The notes below the pieces were generated by a model, which was given only the letters and a program-made list of their open reading frames with translations, was not told where the DNA came from and did no database searches. The position numbers were made by a program, and so were the translations under genes. Shown in pieces: positions 1 to 10,389 of a stretch of 64,000 nucleotides of DNA (positions within the stretch are counted from its first letter, which is position 1; each line of letters starts with the position of its first letter). The DNA is from Bacteroidota bacterium (GTDB lineage: Bacteria > Bacteroidota > Bacteroidia > Bacteroidales > CAIXZF01): contig JAPLDE010000164.1 of the NCBI GenBank assembly GCA_026391855.1, positions 1 through 64,000 on the forward strand, in the 5' to 3' direction.

Positions 1-435
1 ATTATTCAGGACACCATTATATATAAGCCACACCTGGTTTACCGGGATACCGGTTCCTGCCGGTTGTTATCACAAAAGATCGATACAGCCGCCATCCTGG
101 CTGCCTGTCTGGCCGTAAACTGTTACCGGGATACCCTGAAGAACGACACCAGTGCCCTGGTGATCATTGAGAATGAGGTCAGTATGAATGAGTTGCAGCG
201 GACGAGGATGGAGTTTTTGAATAGACAAAGTAAATTTATTATTACCAATAATTGTTTTTCTCGACAAAATGGAGAAGGTTTAATGACTGGCGTAATCATA
301 AGTCCGTCAAGGGATAGAATAGATTATGGAGTATCTCTTATGTACAAAGGTAAAAGCAAATACATGTCTGGAATTTCTTACAATATCTCACACAGTTACC
401 TATCATTCAGTTTATTGTATCTGATTAAGCCATAG
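1..435 (+). CDS. Phage lysis-module protein (spanin-like / small secreted coiled-coil protein), 5' end outside window
   Basis: Frame open from base 1; the segment IIQDTIIYKPHLVYRDTGSC..LSQKIDTAAILAA.LAVNCYRDTLKNDTSALV matches the ORF at 62939-63493 almost exactly up to MEFLNR, then diverges. Confidence 0.6.
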   Translation: MIQDTIIYKPHLVYRDTGSCRLLSQKIDTAAILAACLAVNCYRDTLKNDTSALVIIENEVSMNELQRTRMEFLNRQSKFIITNNCFSRQNGEGLMTGVIISPSRDRIDYGVSLMYKGKSKYMSGISYNISHSYLSFSLLYLIKP

Positions 436-583
436 AAAGATAGTTTGTTTTAATAAAATTATTTCAATTTACTCTATCCGAGCATTTTATATATTTGCTT
501 TGTGAACAATTTAAGGTAAACCAAATCTCACTAAATATCAGTCGGAGTTATTGAGATTTATTCACTTTGTAAATTAATTTGCG

Positions 584-2356
584 ATGGGGTGGTATTTCAG
601 AAAGTCATTTGGCGCAGGACCTTTTCGGGTCAATCTATCTAAGTCCGGTTTGAGTTACTCATTTGGGGCTAAAGGAGCTCGAATTAATTATGGACCTAGA
701 GGCACTTACGTTAATTTTGGTAGTAATGGGATTTATTACAGAAAAAAAATTGGTGGTTTCTCTCAAAAAACAAAATCAAAACAATATGATTATACCCCTC
801 AATTTTATACTGAACAACATACAATTACAAGTGGAGATATAGACAAGATTACAGATACTGATTCTCAAGATTTTATTAACGAATTAACTGAAAAATCAGG
901 CAAAATATCATATTTCCGAGTTTTCGGAATATTACCATTTATCTTGTCAATCTTAGCTTTACTTGGGATATTCTTTCTTCCAAATTCACCCCTGACTTCA
1001 TTAAAAACAGAGACCCATATTGTTGTTAATATTCGAAATGATCATGGTAAAAATTTAAATATCAGAAGTAAACCCCAATTATCATCCAATGTCCTTGGAG
1101 TATTAGCTCCAGGTCAAAAGCTGAAATTAGTTGATGAAATTGACACCGCTTGGTATAAGGTTGACTATAAGGGTAACCCAGCTTACATCAATAAAAGTTA
1201 TGCTAATCGAATCTCTGAAGAAATAACATCAAGTTCTCAAGTTTACAATGCATATCAATTTAATTATCAAGAGTATACAATTTTATTTTGGGTGGTGCTA
1301 TTTTTTATCCTAATCGGTTTCCTTTTCTTACTTCGTTATTTAGCGGAAGTTGATCGGCGCAGGCTACTTATTGAAATAAACTATGAGATTGATGATTCTA
1401 TTAAGGAAGTATACGACAATTTTGTAAAGCATTTCGCAGAAATATTGAGCTCTTCGAGAGTATGGCAGTATATTCATTCTAAGGCCACAAATGACTATAA
1501 ATATTCCAGCGGTGCGGGAAGTACAATAACAAGAAAGCTTTTAACAAAACTTTCTACAAATAAGATGCCTTCAAGATTGTTTGTAACGAATGTTGATATT
1601 CCGTATATAGGTCTAATAAATGCAGAACTTTACTTTTTTCCAGAAAGGCTGATTATAAAAAGGGGAACACAATTTGGTGCAATAATGTACAGGAATATCA
1701 ATGCATATGGGTCACTTACCCGCTTTATTGAAACAGATAATGTTCCAGTTGATTCAAAAGTTGTTGATAAAACCTGGAGATATCTCAATAAGGATGGTGG
1801 TCCAGACCGCAGGTTCAGAAATAATTATCAAATTCCAATTTGTCAATATTCCGAATATAGTTTCGAGTCATCATCTGGGTTAAATGAAAGAATTGCGACG
1901 TCAAAAGCTAAAGCATTTGATGAATTCATCTATTATATTCGCGCTATTAGCACACTACAACAAAAATTTAGCAGTACTCTTAGTAAACATAAGAGTGGTT
2001 CTAACACTTATGAGAATGGGCCTATAAAAAATCAACAAATTAATAAGCAATTTCCTGCAATATCACCTAAGACATTAGTTACAAAGAGTTTTTTTGCACC
2101 AGGTTTTCTAGAAAAACATCTTGATCCACTATTCGAAGAGGCTGCTATAATTCTCCTTGAGAATCGAATGGCAAGTACTTCCTTAATTCAAAGAAAATTG
2201 GATATCGGATATAATCGTGCTGGACGATTAATGGATTTATTAGAATCTGAGGGTTTAGTCTCACCTTTTAAAAACACCTCCAGGTTATTATTGGTCAATT
2301 CTGATCAAGAACTTAGAAAGGAATTTGAAAGGATTTTAGCTAAATACAATAGATAA
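584..2356 (+). CDS. DUF4236 - TM - bacterial SH3 - TM - FtsK-gamma-like winged helix membrane protein (prophage cargo)
   Basis: N-term MGWYFRKSFGAGPFRVNLSKSGLSYSFGAKGARI.YGPRGTYVN typical of DUF4236; NIRSKPQLSSNVLGVLAPGQKLKLVDE..WYKV SH3b; two hydrophobic segments; C-term LFEEAAIILLENRMASTSLIQRKLDIGYNRAGRLMDLLESEGLVSP resembles the FtsK gamma domain. Confidence 0.75.
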   Translation: MGWYFRKSFGAGPFRVNLSKSGLSYSFGAKGARINYGPRGTYVNFGSNGIYYRKKIGGFSQKTKSKQYDYTPQFYTEQHTITSGDIDKITDTDSQDFINELTEKSGKISYFRVFGILPFILSILALLGIFFLPNSPLTSLKTETHIVVNIRNDHGKNLNIRSKPQLSSNVLGVLAPGQKLKLVDEIDTAWYKVDYKGNPAYINKSYANRISEEITSSSQVYNAYQFNYQEYTILFWVVLFFILIGFLFLLRYLAEVDRRRLLIEINYEIDDSIKEVYDNFVKHFAEILSSSRVWQYIHSKATNDYKYSSGAGSTITRKLLTKLSTNKMPSRLFVTNVDIPYIGLINAELYFFPERLIIKRGTQFGAIMYRNINAYGSLTRFIETDNVPVDSKVVDKTWRYLNKDGGPDRRFRNNYQIPICQYSEYSFESSSGLNERIATSKAKAFDEFIYYIRAISTLQQKFSSTLSKHKSGSNTYENGPIKNQQINKQFPAISPKTLVTKSFFAPGFLEKHLDPLFEEAAIILLENRMASTSLIQRKLDIGYNRAGRLMDLLESEGLVSPFKNTSRLLLVNSDQELRKEFERILAKYNR

Positions 2357-2418
2357 CAATAAATTTAAGGCAGAACTATGTCCTTTTTATTACAAAAACA
2401 ACATGCTATCCTTGCAGC

Positions 2419-2868
2419 ATGGATTCCCGTTTTTCCGAAGATGAGCTGCTCTGGATAAAAGATGTGCTGGATCAGCATGGAGAGTTCCTCCATGATCTGC
2501 TCCAGGAGGCTGTTGAAAGTAAACGGCTGATCCATTCCGGTGACCTGGAACAATCCCTTTCTTACAAAGTAAACATATACGGGCAGAATCCTGCACTGAA
2601 TGTCAGTTTCCTGGGCTATGGCCGGGCTATTGAAATCCGTTTTCATAAGAGTAACAATTCCCGTCAGCTTTCAGCCTTAAAAACCAACCGGTCAATCTTG
2701 GCTGGTCATGATGCTAAGCCCATGAGAAAGAAAGATACCCGCTGGTATGCCCGGAATGTCTATGGTTCCCTGAACCGGCTTATCGGGATCCTCATGTATG
2801 AGTTCACCGACAAGGAAAGACAGCGGATCAAAGGGATCCTTCAACAACAAAAACTCCGAAACCCATGA
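2419..2868 (+). CDS. Phage tail-completion / HK97 gp10-like protein
   Basis: 149 aa, directly upstream of and overlapping the tape measure gene; near-identical homolog at 56207-56656. Confidence 0.5.
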   Translation: MDSRFSEDELLWIKDVLDQHGEFLHDLLQEAVESKRLIHSGDLEQSLSYKVNIYGQNPALNVSFLGYGRAIEIRFHKSNNSRQLSALKTNRSILAGHDAKPMRKKDTRWYARNVYGSLNRLIGILMYEFTDKERQRIKGILQQQKLRNP

Positions 2869-5800
2869 GCCTGAGAGTAGACCGAGTGCAGCTTGAGATC
2901 ATTATCAACAATGACCAGGCCCGCAAACAATTGCGTATGCTGGATGAAGAAATGCGCCAGCTTCAGAAAGACCTGAAGAAGATCCCGGAAGGAACTCAGG
3001 AATGGATCGAGAAAAGCGAAAGGTTGAGCAGTATTAAAACCCAGATCGATAATGTGAAGCGAGAGATCGGCATCACCGGGATGACCCTGAAGGAATTGAT
3101 TTCCCACCAGAAGGAGCTCAATATGGTGCTGCTGAACATGAACCCGAACATTCCGCAGTACAAGCAATTGCAGCAGGAACTTTTGGAAACCACTAATCGT
3201 GTCAAAGAACTTCGCTCCGGAGCAAAACAAGCTGAAGGAATATTTTCCTCGATGTTCGGTGCTATTACCATGGGGGAATTGGCAAGCAGGGCCATTGAAA
3301 ACCTTTCCGGTGGAGTCAAGAACTACTTCAAGGAGGGCATAGAATCGGCCATCAAGATGGCAGATGCCCAGAAACTGTTGCTTCACGCTTTGGACGGTAA
3401 CAAACAGAAGTACCAGGAATTAATTGCCCTGGCTTCAGAGAAAGCCGGTACGACCTTGTTTACGCGCATGGAAGTGTTGGAAGCAGAGAAGTTCCTTGCT
3501 TTGCAAGGCCGGAGCCAGGAACAGATCAGAAAGACCATCAATTCTGCGATGGACCTGTCAACTGTTACCGGTGTTACCCTTGAACAGGCTGTTTCTGACC
3601 TGGATGGAACCATGGAAGGTAAGCTGGGAAAATCACTTGGAAAGCTGGAAAAGGATTTCAAGAGCCTGTCCAGGGAACAACTCTATAATGGTGAACTGAT
3701 CAACATGGTGGGTGAGAAATATAAGGGTTTGGCAGAAGCTGAGATGGAGACGACCGAGGGTAAGGTTAACCAGCTTTCAAAAGCTTGGCAAATCCTTCGC
3801 CGGTCTGTAGGGGAACTTTTCACCAACCAGGGACAAGGCAAGTTCGATGGAATGATCGAATGGCTTACCAGTCTTCTGAAGACAGTCAAAGACAATATCT
3901 CTGTAGTAGTCAGCCTTTCCAAGGTTGTCCTGGTCATGACAGCCGGATGGGCAGCTTATAAACTGGTGTTGAGTTCTGTCATGGCTTATGAAAGAACCGC
4001 CATGAACATTAAATCGGCCTATACTGCGGTTACAGGGCTATTCACCCGAAGTAAAGCAGTAGAAGCGGCAACAGTTGAGGCGGCAGCGGTGGCCAATACA
4101 GCAGAAGCTGCAACAGCAACAACTGCCACTGGCGCCATTGTTGCTCAGACAGTTGCAACAGAAGCAGCCACTGCTGCAACTACAGCTTTGAATACTGCTA
4201 CTAAGGCCAGTCCGTGGGGAATTATTATCGGCCTGGTCACTGCTGCCGCTGCTGCCATCTGGGCATTTTCAACCAGCAGTAAGAGTTCCCAGGAAGTAAT
4301 GAATGATCTTTCAGCCGATGCATTGAAAAACACCGCACAGGAAAGAGTGAACCTGGAACAACTGATCGAAACAGCCAAAGACGAAAGACGAAGCAAGGAG
4401 GACCGGCAGACTGCCATTGAAAAGCTGAACAGCCTTTCACCGGAATACCTTGGTAACATTACCCAGGAGAATTTGGATACACGTGACTCCGTTGTGGCCA
4501 TTGAAGAATATATCAAGAGCCTTGAAAGAAAAGCCATGGCACAGGCTGCCCAGAAAAAGCTGGTTGAAATCGAGGAGAAACTGATTGATGTCAAGACCAA
4601 TCTCAAAGCACCGGAGAACAAAGATATCTCTGCCTGGCAGCAGTTCCGAACGGTGGTAAAAAGCATTTTCTCCGGCACCGATTATGACGTTCAGCTTTAT
4701 GAAGATAACCTGAAAAGCCTGAATGAAGAAGAACAACAGCTGATCGAGACCAAGAAATCCCTCAAAAATATCATTGAGAAAGAAACAGAGGTCACTGAAA
4801 AGCAGGAAAAGAAGTCGGTCAATGTCACCAGCAAGATCAAGGAGATGAACCTGGAACAACTGGAAGCCGAGAAAGAACGGCTGACTTCATTGGGAGAGAA
4901 CATTGACAAGACCGACCAGATGCGTTTGCGTGAGATCACCCGGATGATTACTGTGAAGGAAAGGATGGTCGAGAAGGAAAAAGAGAGCAACCGAAAGATC
5001 ATTGAGCAATACGAGCAGCTTCAACAGGAAATCCAGAATATCAACGAGCATAATCTGGCTCAACGATTGACCGAAACCCAGCGGGAGATCCAGGAAGTAG
5101 AGCAGAAATATGATACGCTCATCGAGAAATCAAGAAAGTTCCTCCGGGACAATGCCAACCTTCCGGAATCCAAAAAGCAGGAACTTACCGTTGAGATCGA
5201 TGAGCTTACCATCAGGAAGAATGAGACCCTGAAGAATGTGCTGGTCAATCGGGAGCAGGAATTTGCCAAAGACATTGCTGAAATTCACGAACGCCTTAGG
5301 GTTGCCAAGCTTTCCATTTCAGAAAAGGAAATCTATGACATCAATCAGAAGTACGATAAAGCCATCAGGGAGCAGACCGATGCTGTCAATACAACCTATG
5401 ACGATCTGCAGGAGACCCTGATCCGGGAATATGCCAGCGGGCTTATAAGCCAGGAGGAATTTGACAAGCGCAGCATCCAGCTGGAAGAAGAACGGACAGT
5501 GGCCTTAGAGAAGATTGAACAGGATGCTGAAGTGCTGAACCAGGCCCGCAGGGAAGAGACCAAAAAGTCCAGGTTGGCTGCTGAAAGGCGTTTCCAGGAA
5601 GAGCTCCGATCTCTTGTTGAGAAACGGAAGGATGAATACCTTACCGGAGAAGACAAAGAAATCGCCAAGATCAGGGCCAAATATGCCAAGCATAAGGAAG
5701 AGTATGCCAATGATGCCAATCGCCGCCTTGAAATTGAAAAGGCAGTCACTGATGAGATTGAGGCATACAAGAAAAAGAAGGCCAGGGAAACACAGCAGCA

Positions 5801-6929
5801 GGTCAGTCAGTTCCTTGTCCAGGAAACCCAGGTGATTTCAGATACATTGTTCACGATTGAAAACAATACCAGGGAAGCCGCCACCAATGCCCAGCTGGAT
5901 GAACTGGCAAAGCAGAAGAAGAATGAGCTGGATAACAAAAATCTGTCAGAAGATCAGAAACTGGCCATTGAGCAGAAGTACCAAAGACAGGAAGCAGCCA
6001 TCAAGACCAAATCCTGGAAGGCCCAACAGGCTGCATCCGAAAAACAAGCTATTATCAATGGGGCTTTGGCTGTAATGAACATCCTTGCAACCATGCCATG
6101 GGCAGATTTCGGTGTGGCCCATGCCATTGCCATTGCCGGTGTTGTCGCCAAGACAATCGCAGAAGTCTCCGTGATCCGTTCCCAAAAGATGCCACAGTTT
6201 AGTGAAGGCGGTTATACCGGGAAAGGAAAAGCGGAAGAACCTGCCGGTGTTGTCCATAAGGGAGAGTATGTCGTCCCGGCTGAACAGCTGGCTGATCCCC
6301 AAGTCAGGCAATTGGTAAGTATCATCGAAGAAAAAAGAACCGGGAAAGGGTTCAGCAAGGGAGGTTTCACCGATGCAAGTTATCAGATCCACAGGGAATT
6401 ACTCAAGGAAAAAAGTGTGGATCACCTGGTGACTTACCTGGAGATTTTACAGAAAGAAAATGAAAAGACGGTTACCAGAATTCAGCAGATCAGCAAGAAA
6501 GAAACCGGGCTTGCAGATAAATCCCGGGAGTTGATCCGGAAAACAGAAAGCAAGGTGAGCCATAAGACAGGTTCTGTTGAATTTATTCCGCCCGTCTTTA
6601 AACAACCTCCTTCCTTTAATGTTCCGGAGATCGTCAAAGCCATCCGGTTGGCACCAGCCCAGTCCCAACTGGAACAAATGGAGCGACAGACCCGGGAAAT
6701 GATCCACAACCTGAAACTGCCTGAGGTTGTAGCAAAGGCTGTCTCAGATAACCGTCAACCGGCTGACCAGGGGATCAGGAAAAGCCTGGATTCGCTGACT
6801 CAGAAACTGGGATCACTGGACAATCTGAATGATACCCTGCAAAAAGGCATCCGGGCAAAGATGGTCTATACGGAATGGGAAGAAACACTCAAAGGGATTG
6901 ATGACATGAAGAGTGATACAGGTATCTGA
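2865..6929 (+). CDS. Phage tail tape measure protein (copy 1)
   Basis: 1354 aa, long coiled-coil, hydrophobic Ala-rich centre, phage context; homolog at 52284-56210. Confidence 0.85.
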   Translation: MSLRVDRVQLEIIINNDQARKQLRMLDEEMRQLQKDLKKIPEGTQEWIEKSERLSSIKTQIDNVKREIGITGMTLKELISHQKELNMVLLNMNPNIPQYKQLQQELLETTNRVKELRSGAKQAEGIFSSMFGAITMGELASRAIENLSGGVKNYFKEGIESAIKMADAQKLLLHALDGNKQKYQELIALASEKAGTTLFTRMEVLEAEKFLALQGRSQEQIRKTINSAMDLSTVTGVTLEQAVSDLDGTMEGKLGKSLGKLEKDFKSLSREQLYNGELINMVGEKYKGLAEAEMETTEGKVNQLSKAWQILRRSVGELFTNQGQGKFDGMIEWLTSLLKTVKDNISVVVSLSKVVLVMTAGWAAYKLVLSSVMAYERTAMNIKSAYTAVTGLFTRSKAVEAATVEAAAVANTAEAATATTATGAIVAQTVATEAATAATTALNTATKASPWGIIIGLVTAAAAAIWAFSTSSKSSQEVMNDLSADALKNTAQERVNLEQLIETAKDERRSKEDRQTAIEKLNSLSPEYLGNITQENLDTRDSVVAIEEYIKSLERKAMAQAAQKKLVEIEEKLIDVKTNLKAPENKDISAWQQFRTVVKSIFSGTDYDVQLYEDNLKSLNEEEQQLIETKKSLKNIIEKETEVTEKQEKKSVNVTSKIKEMNLEQLEAEKERLTSLGENIDKTDQMRLREITRMITVKERMVEKEKESNRKIIEQYEQLQQEIQNINEHNLAQRLTETQREIQEVEQKYDTLIEKSRKFLRDNANLPESKKQELTVEIDELTIRKNETLKNVLVNREQEFAKDIAEIHERLRVAKLSISEKEIYDINQKYDKAIREQTDAVNTTYDDLQETLIREYASGLISQEEFDKRSIQLEEERTVALEKIEQDAEVLNQARREETKKSRLAAERRFQEELRSLVEKRKDEYLTGEDKEIAKIRAKYAKHKEEYANDANRRLEIEKAVTDEIEAYKKKKARETQQQVSQFLVQETQVISDTLFTIENNTREAATNAQLDELAKQKKNELDNKNLSEDQKLAIEQKYQRQEAAIKTKSWKAQQAASEKQAIINGALAVMNILATMPWADFGVAHAIAIAGVVAKTIAEVSVIRSQKMPQFSEGGYTGKGKAEEPAGVVHKGEYVVPAEQLADPQVRQLVSIIEEKRTGKGFSKGGFTDASYQIHRELLKEKSVDHLVTYLEILQKENEKTVTRIQQISKKETGLADKSRELIRKTESKVSHKTGSVEFIPPVFKQPPSFNVPEIVKAIRLAPAQSQLEQMERQTREMIHNLKLPEVVAKAVSDNRQPADQGIRKSLDSLTQKLGSLDNLNDTLQKGIRAKMVYTEWEETLKGIDDMKSDTGI

Positions 6930-6984
6930 GCTGTCCTTTCTCCGGTTCTTTCCGGGTTGTTATTTCGCTATAACATAAACAGCT

Positions 6985-8607
6985 ATGCCCTCCGTCAGTG
7001 TGACAAAATACCCGCCCGTCATTGTTCCGGCCCGTAACCCGGTGTTTTTTGAATTGATGTCAAACCCTTTCCAGGGTAATGCTACATGGAAGTTTAAAGC
7101 CCAATTATTTTATCCGGCAGCGGAAGTGGAAGGAGCCGGCTACGTGATCCAATCACAAAACTTTTCATTGTCATTTCACTTTGTGTTGAATCCGAATACC
7201 AATGGAGACCAATTGCCAGCCTGGGACGGAAGAACTTCTCTAGAAGACTGGATAGAGAATGTTGTCCAGTATTTCCAGTATAACAGGACCTTAACTGACA
7301 GATACAGAGTCGAGTCCTCAAGGCAGGAACACAATATTTTCATTACGGCAAACGACCCTGGAGATCAATATACTCTGTGGTTTCATCTGACGGGCAGCAT
7401 TGTCAAGATCACCACCATGCATGTTGACGGGGATGAGGGCAGGGGTGTGGATCAGAAGCTTAACCTTCGGCATGGGCTCCAGCTCTGGAGAGGGGATGCG
7501 GTCAATAATTACCTGGTGGCTGAAGACCTGGTGAGCCCGGTGATCGAGAACAATATGGCCTTCAGCCGGTTTGACGTCGCTGAACTGCTGCTTCCGGCAG
7601 TAAAGTCAGATTTCACCCTGGATTCCCGGGTTAATGCAATCCTGCTGGACCGCAGGAATACTGACCCGCCTTTCTTTATCCGGTATTATGAGGTTTACGG
7701 TGACCCTCCGGTCATCAATGAGACACTCACTTCTTATTGGTTCTTTTCCCTGAACGGAGGGATCCCACCCTGGAAGCAGGTGGATTTCTATTCTGAATGG
7801 GAAAACTTTCATCAATATCTGCAGGACACCCAGCGGTATTTTCTTACCTGGCACTGGTTCACGAAAATAACCGATATGGTTGCGCCTGAAAGATTATACC
7901 TGATCATTCCGACACAACCCAATGACACCAAATGTTACCTGGAGGGAACACTTTACCTGACCGGCCGGAGTGAGAACTTTTCTTTTAACTTCACCCAAGT
8001 TATTCGTACCGGAGAAGTCTATGAGATCGACGTAAGCTTCAGGTCGCTGTTTCCCTCTGTCAGGGAAGGAGAAGCCGAAGGATATGAACTCACTTTCCGC
8101 ACAAGCAGCGGATTCAATTCAGCCTTTTTCTACTTTACTATTGATAACCGCTGGATGCCGAATGTCCGGTATTTCATGTTCCTGAATTCCCTGGGCGCCT
8201 TTGAATGTGTCAGATTCACAGGGGAAAGCACTTATGAGCTTGCTTTTACCAGGGAATACTACGAACAAAGTGTGCTGAGCGAATACAGCAACAACCTGGT
8301 TCCCAGGAGCCAGATGCTACCGGATACCAAACGCTCTTTCAAAACCAATACCGGCTGGATCTCAAAAGAAGAGATCACCTGGATGCAGGATTTTCTGAAT
8401 TCCACTGAGGTTTATGAAGTCAAGGGTCTGAAACGCTACCCGGTTCTGATCACCCTGGATAAGATCGAAACCCATAAGGATAATGTTTACCTGTATTCCA
8501 TGACAATCTCTTTTGAGTACGTGGATTTCCCGAATGTTTACCAGATTGAAAAACGGGCTCCCTGGCAGGATACTGCCCAGGTAAAGGACCCGTATCAACA
8601 AGACTGA
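6985..8607 (+). CDS. Phage tail protein (copy 1)
   Basis: 540 aa downstream of tape measure; homolog in two frames at 50659-52228. Confidence 0.6.
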   Translation: MPSVSVTKYPPVIVPARNPVFFELMSNPFQGNATWKFKAQLFYPAAEVEGAGYVIQSQNFSLSFHFVLNPNTNGDQLPAWDGRTSLEDWIENVVQYFQYNRTLTDRYRVESSRQEHNIFITANDPGDQYTLWFHLTGSIVKITTMHVDGDEGRGVDQKLNLRHGLQLWRGDAVNNYLVAEDLVSPVIENNMAFSRFDVAELLLPAVKSDFTLDSRVNAILLDRRNTDPPFFIRYYEVYGDPPVINETLTSYWFFSLNGGIPPWKQVDFYSEWENFHQYLQDTQRYFLTWHWFTKITDMVAPERLYLIIPTQPNDTKCYLEGTLYLTGRSENFSFNFTQVIRTGEVYEIDVSFRSLFPSVREGEAEGYELTFRTSSGFNSAFFYFTIDNRWMPNVRYFMFLNSLGAFECVRFTGESTYELAFTREYYEQSVLSEYSNNLVPRSQMLPDTKRSFKTNTGWISKEEITWMQDFLNSTEVYEVKGLKRYPVLITLDKIETHKDNVYLYSMTISFEYVDFPNVYQIEKRAPWQDTAQVKDPYQQD

Positions 8608-8617
8608 TCCAATTACC

Positions 8618-10384
8618 ATGTACACCGCCAGAGTTAACGGAAATCCCATCGATACGGACAATATCTCCTTATCATTCCGCTTGAAAAACCCCATGTTTGA
8701 CCCTAATGACGGCATGGAGTGGTCTGCTTCTTTTCCATTCAAACTGCCGAATACGATCCGGAACCGGTCAGTGTTCGGCTTTCCGGGAAGGCTTTCCAAT
8801 GCAGTTTACCCTGTAGTTGATCTGCCTTTCGAACATTTCTTTAATGGTATCCGGCTTCCGGGGGATACCATCCGGATCAAACAGACAACAGCTGGGGAAA
8901 TTGAAGCCTATGTGAAGGTTGGCAGAGGTGATTTCCTTTCCCTGAATAAGGATAAGATGCTCACGGATCTTCAATTTGATGATGAAACCTACCAGATGGC
9001 ACGCGACAATGAGCCGATGTACCTGTTTAATGTGTTGTCGCAGCCATATCCCCAGAGTAAGTTTGCGATCTTTCCCGTGATGAACCGGCAGTTTTATGCT
9101 GACACCTACCTGGATACAGGCTGGAATGACTCAAACAGCAATGGATACGGACCTTACCAGAATTCACTGGTGTTTCATTCCTGGGGAGGTAACCTGTTGA
9201 ACCACAAATGCATCACTCCATTTCCTTACCTGGCTTTGGTGATCGACAAGATCTTCTCTGAAAGCCGTTACCAGGTCAACCGGAACCTTTTCACTTCAGA
9301 CGATGAGCTGAAGAGCCTGTGTATTTTCAATCCCAACCGCTGCAAGGTTTCCGACAATAACTACTATGCTTACATCAACGTTGGCAATCATTTGCCTTCA
9401 ACCAAGATTACAGACTTCCTCATGAACCTCAGGGTCCCGTTCGGGGTTGACCTGTATTTCAACTATTACCGGAAGGAAGTGAACCTGGTAAGCCGGAAAG
9501 AGGTGATCACCTCTCAGGAGATCATTGATTTTTCAAAGAATGTATCCAGAGATTACAAGGTGATCCTGGATGATCCGATTACTGACTACAAGTTCTCCAT
9601 GCGGGGCGATCCGGATGATGAATACTGGAAATCTAAAGTGGCTGATCTTCAGAAGTACATAAGCAGTCCGGTGATCAATGTGATGTATTTTACGATGCTA
9701 CCGACCAATGCCGAACATGCCACCCTGGGTTATGTAGAGGACGAGGACAAATGGTATATCTATCAATCCGATCCCAATACAGGCAGCGGTTCCTGGAATT
9801 TCCTTACCATGAACCTCCAGGATTATGTTGTCGGGACCGGGGAAACTCTGAAGACAGAAGGTGATATCGGGGCACTGATCAGCGAGTACCATAAGTTCTC
9901 GGGTTACTTTATAAATCCCTGGTACTGGGCAACACCCATCACCGGGCAGAGAGGAAACTTTACCAATAAGCCGATTGTCGCCGGGTCAGAGTATGCAAAT
10001 TTTGCCTTAAGACTCCTTTTCTACCGGGGAATGGAGACTGCTTCCAACGGAGATACTTATCCGCAGGGAACCTCCTTCAATTACCGGTATTATGCCGCCG
10101 ACTATCCGAACTCCAAATATTCTTTACGATGGGATGGGGAGGGCCAGCATGCCAGGTTCAGTTTGAAAGGCCTTTACAAGGTATTCTGGCTGGATTGGCT
10201 GGATTGGAGAAAGACCTCCCGGCAGGTGGAACTTACCAAACTATTCAGTCCTGCCGAACTGTTCGCCCTGGACTTCACCAAGAAGTACCGGGCCTTAAAC
10301 ACCAACTTTATACTGGATGAGATCAACTTTACAGTAACGAATAATGCTTTGAAGCCGGCGAAGGTGAAGGTGTGGACGGTGTAA
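8618..10384 (+). CDS. Phage tail / baseplate-like protein (copy 1)
   Basis: 588 aa; homolog of equal length at 48889-50655. Confidence 0.6.
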   Translation: MYTARVNGNPIDTDNISLSFRLKNPMFDPNDGMEWSASFPFKLPNTIRNRSVFGFPGRLSNAVYPVVDLPFEHFFNGIRLPGDTIRIKQTTAGEIEAYVKVGRGDFLSLNKDKMLTDLQFDDETYQMARDNEPMYLFNVLSQPYPQSKFAIFPVMNRQFYADTYLDTGWNDSNSNGYGPYQNSLVFHSWGGNLLNHKCITPFPYLALVIDKIFSESRYQVNRNLFTSDDELKSLCIFNPNRCKVSDNNYYAYINVGNHLPSTKITDFLMNLRVPFGVDLYFNYYRKEVNLVSRKEVITSQEIIDFSKNVSRDYKVILDDPITDYKFSMRGDPDDEYWKSKVADLQKYISSPVINVMYFTMLPTNAEHATLGYVEDEDKWYIYQSDPNTGSGSWNFLTMNLQDYVVGTGETLKTEGDIGALISEYHKFSGYFINPWYWATPITGQRGNFTNKPIVAGSEYANFALRLLFYRGMETASNGDTYPQGTSFNYRYYAADYPNSKYSLRWDGEGQHARFSLKGLYKVFWLDWLDWRKTSRQVELTKLFSPAELFALDFTKKYRALNTNFILDEINFTVTNNALKPAKVKVWTV

Positions 10385-10389
10385 TTGAA

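Noticed and set aside
64-435. 123-aa ORF start at 64 as true start
   Set aside because: Frame is open to base 1 and the copy 2 homolog is longer at the N-terminus, so the gene starts outside the window
2841-6707. Numerous antisense ORFs opposite the tape measure (and in 52355-56234)
   Set aside because: Shadow ORFs of a long, compositionally biased coding strand; not phage-like proteins
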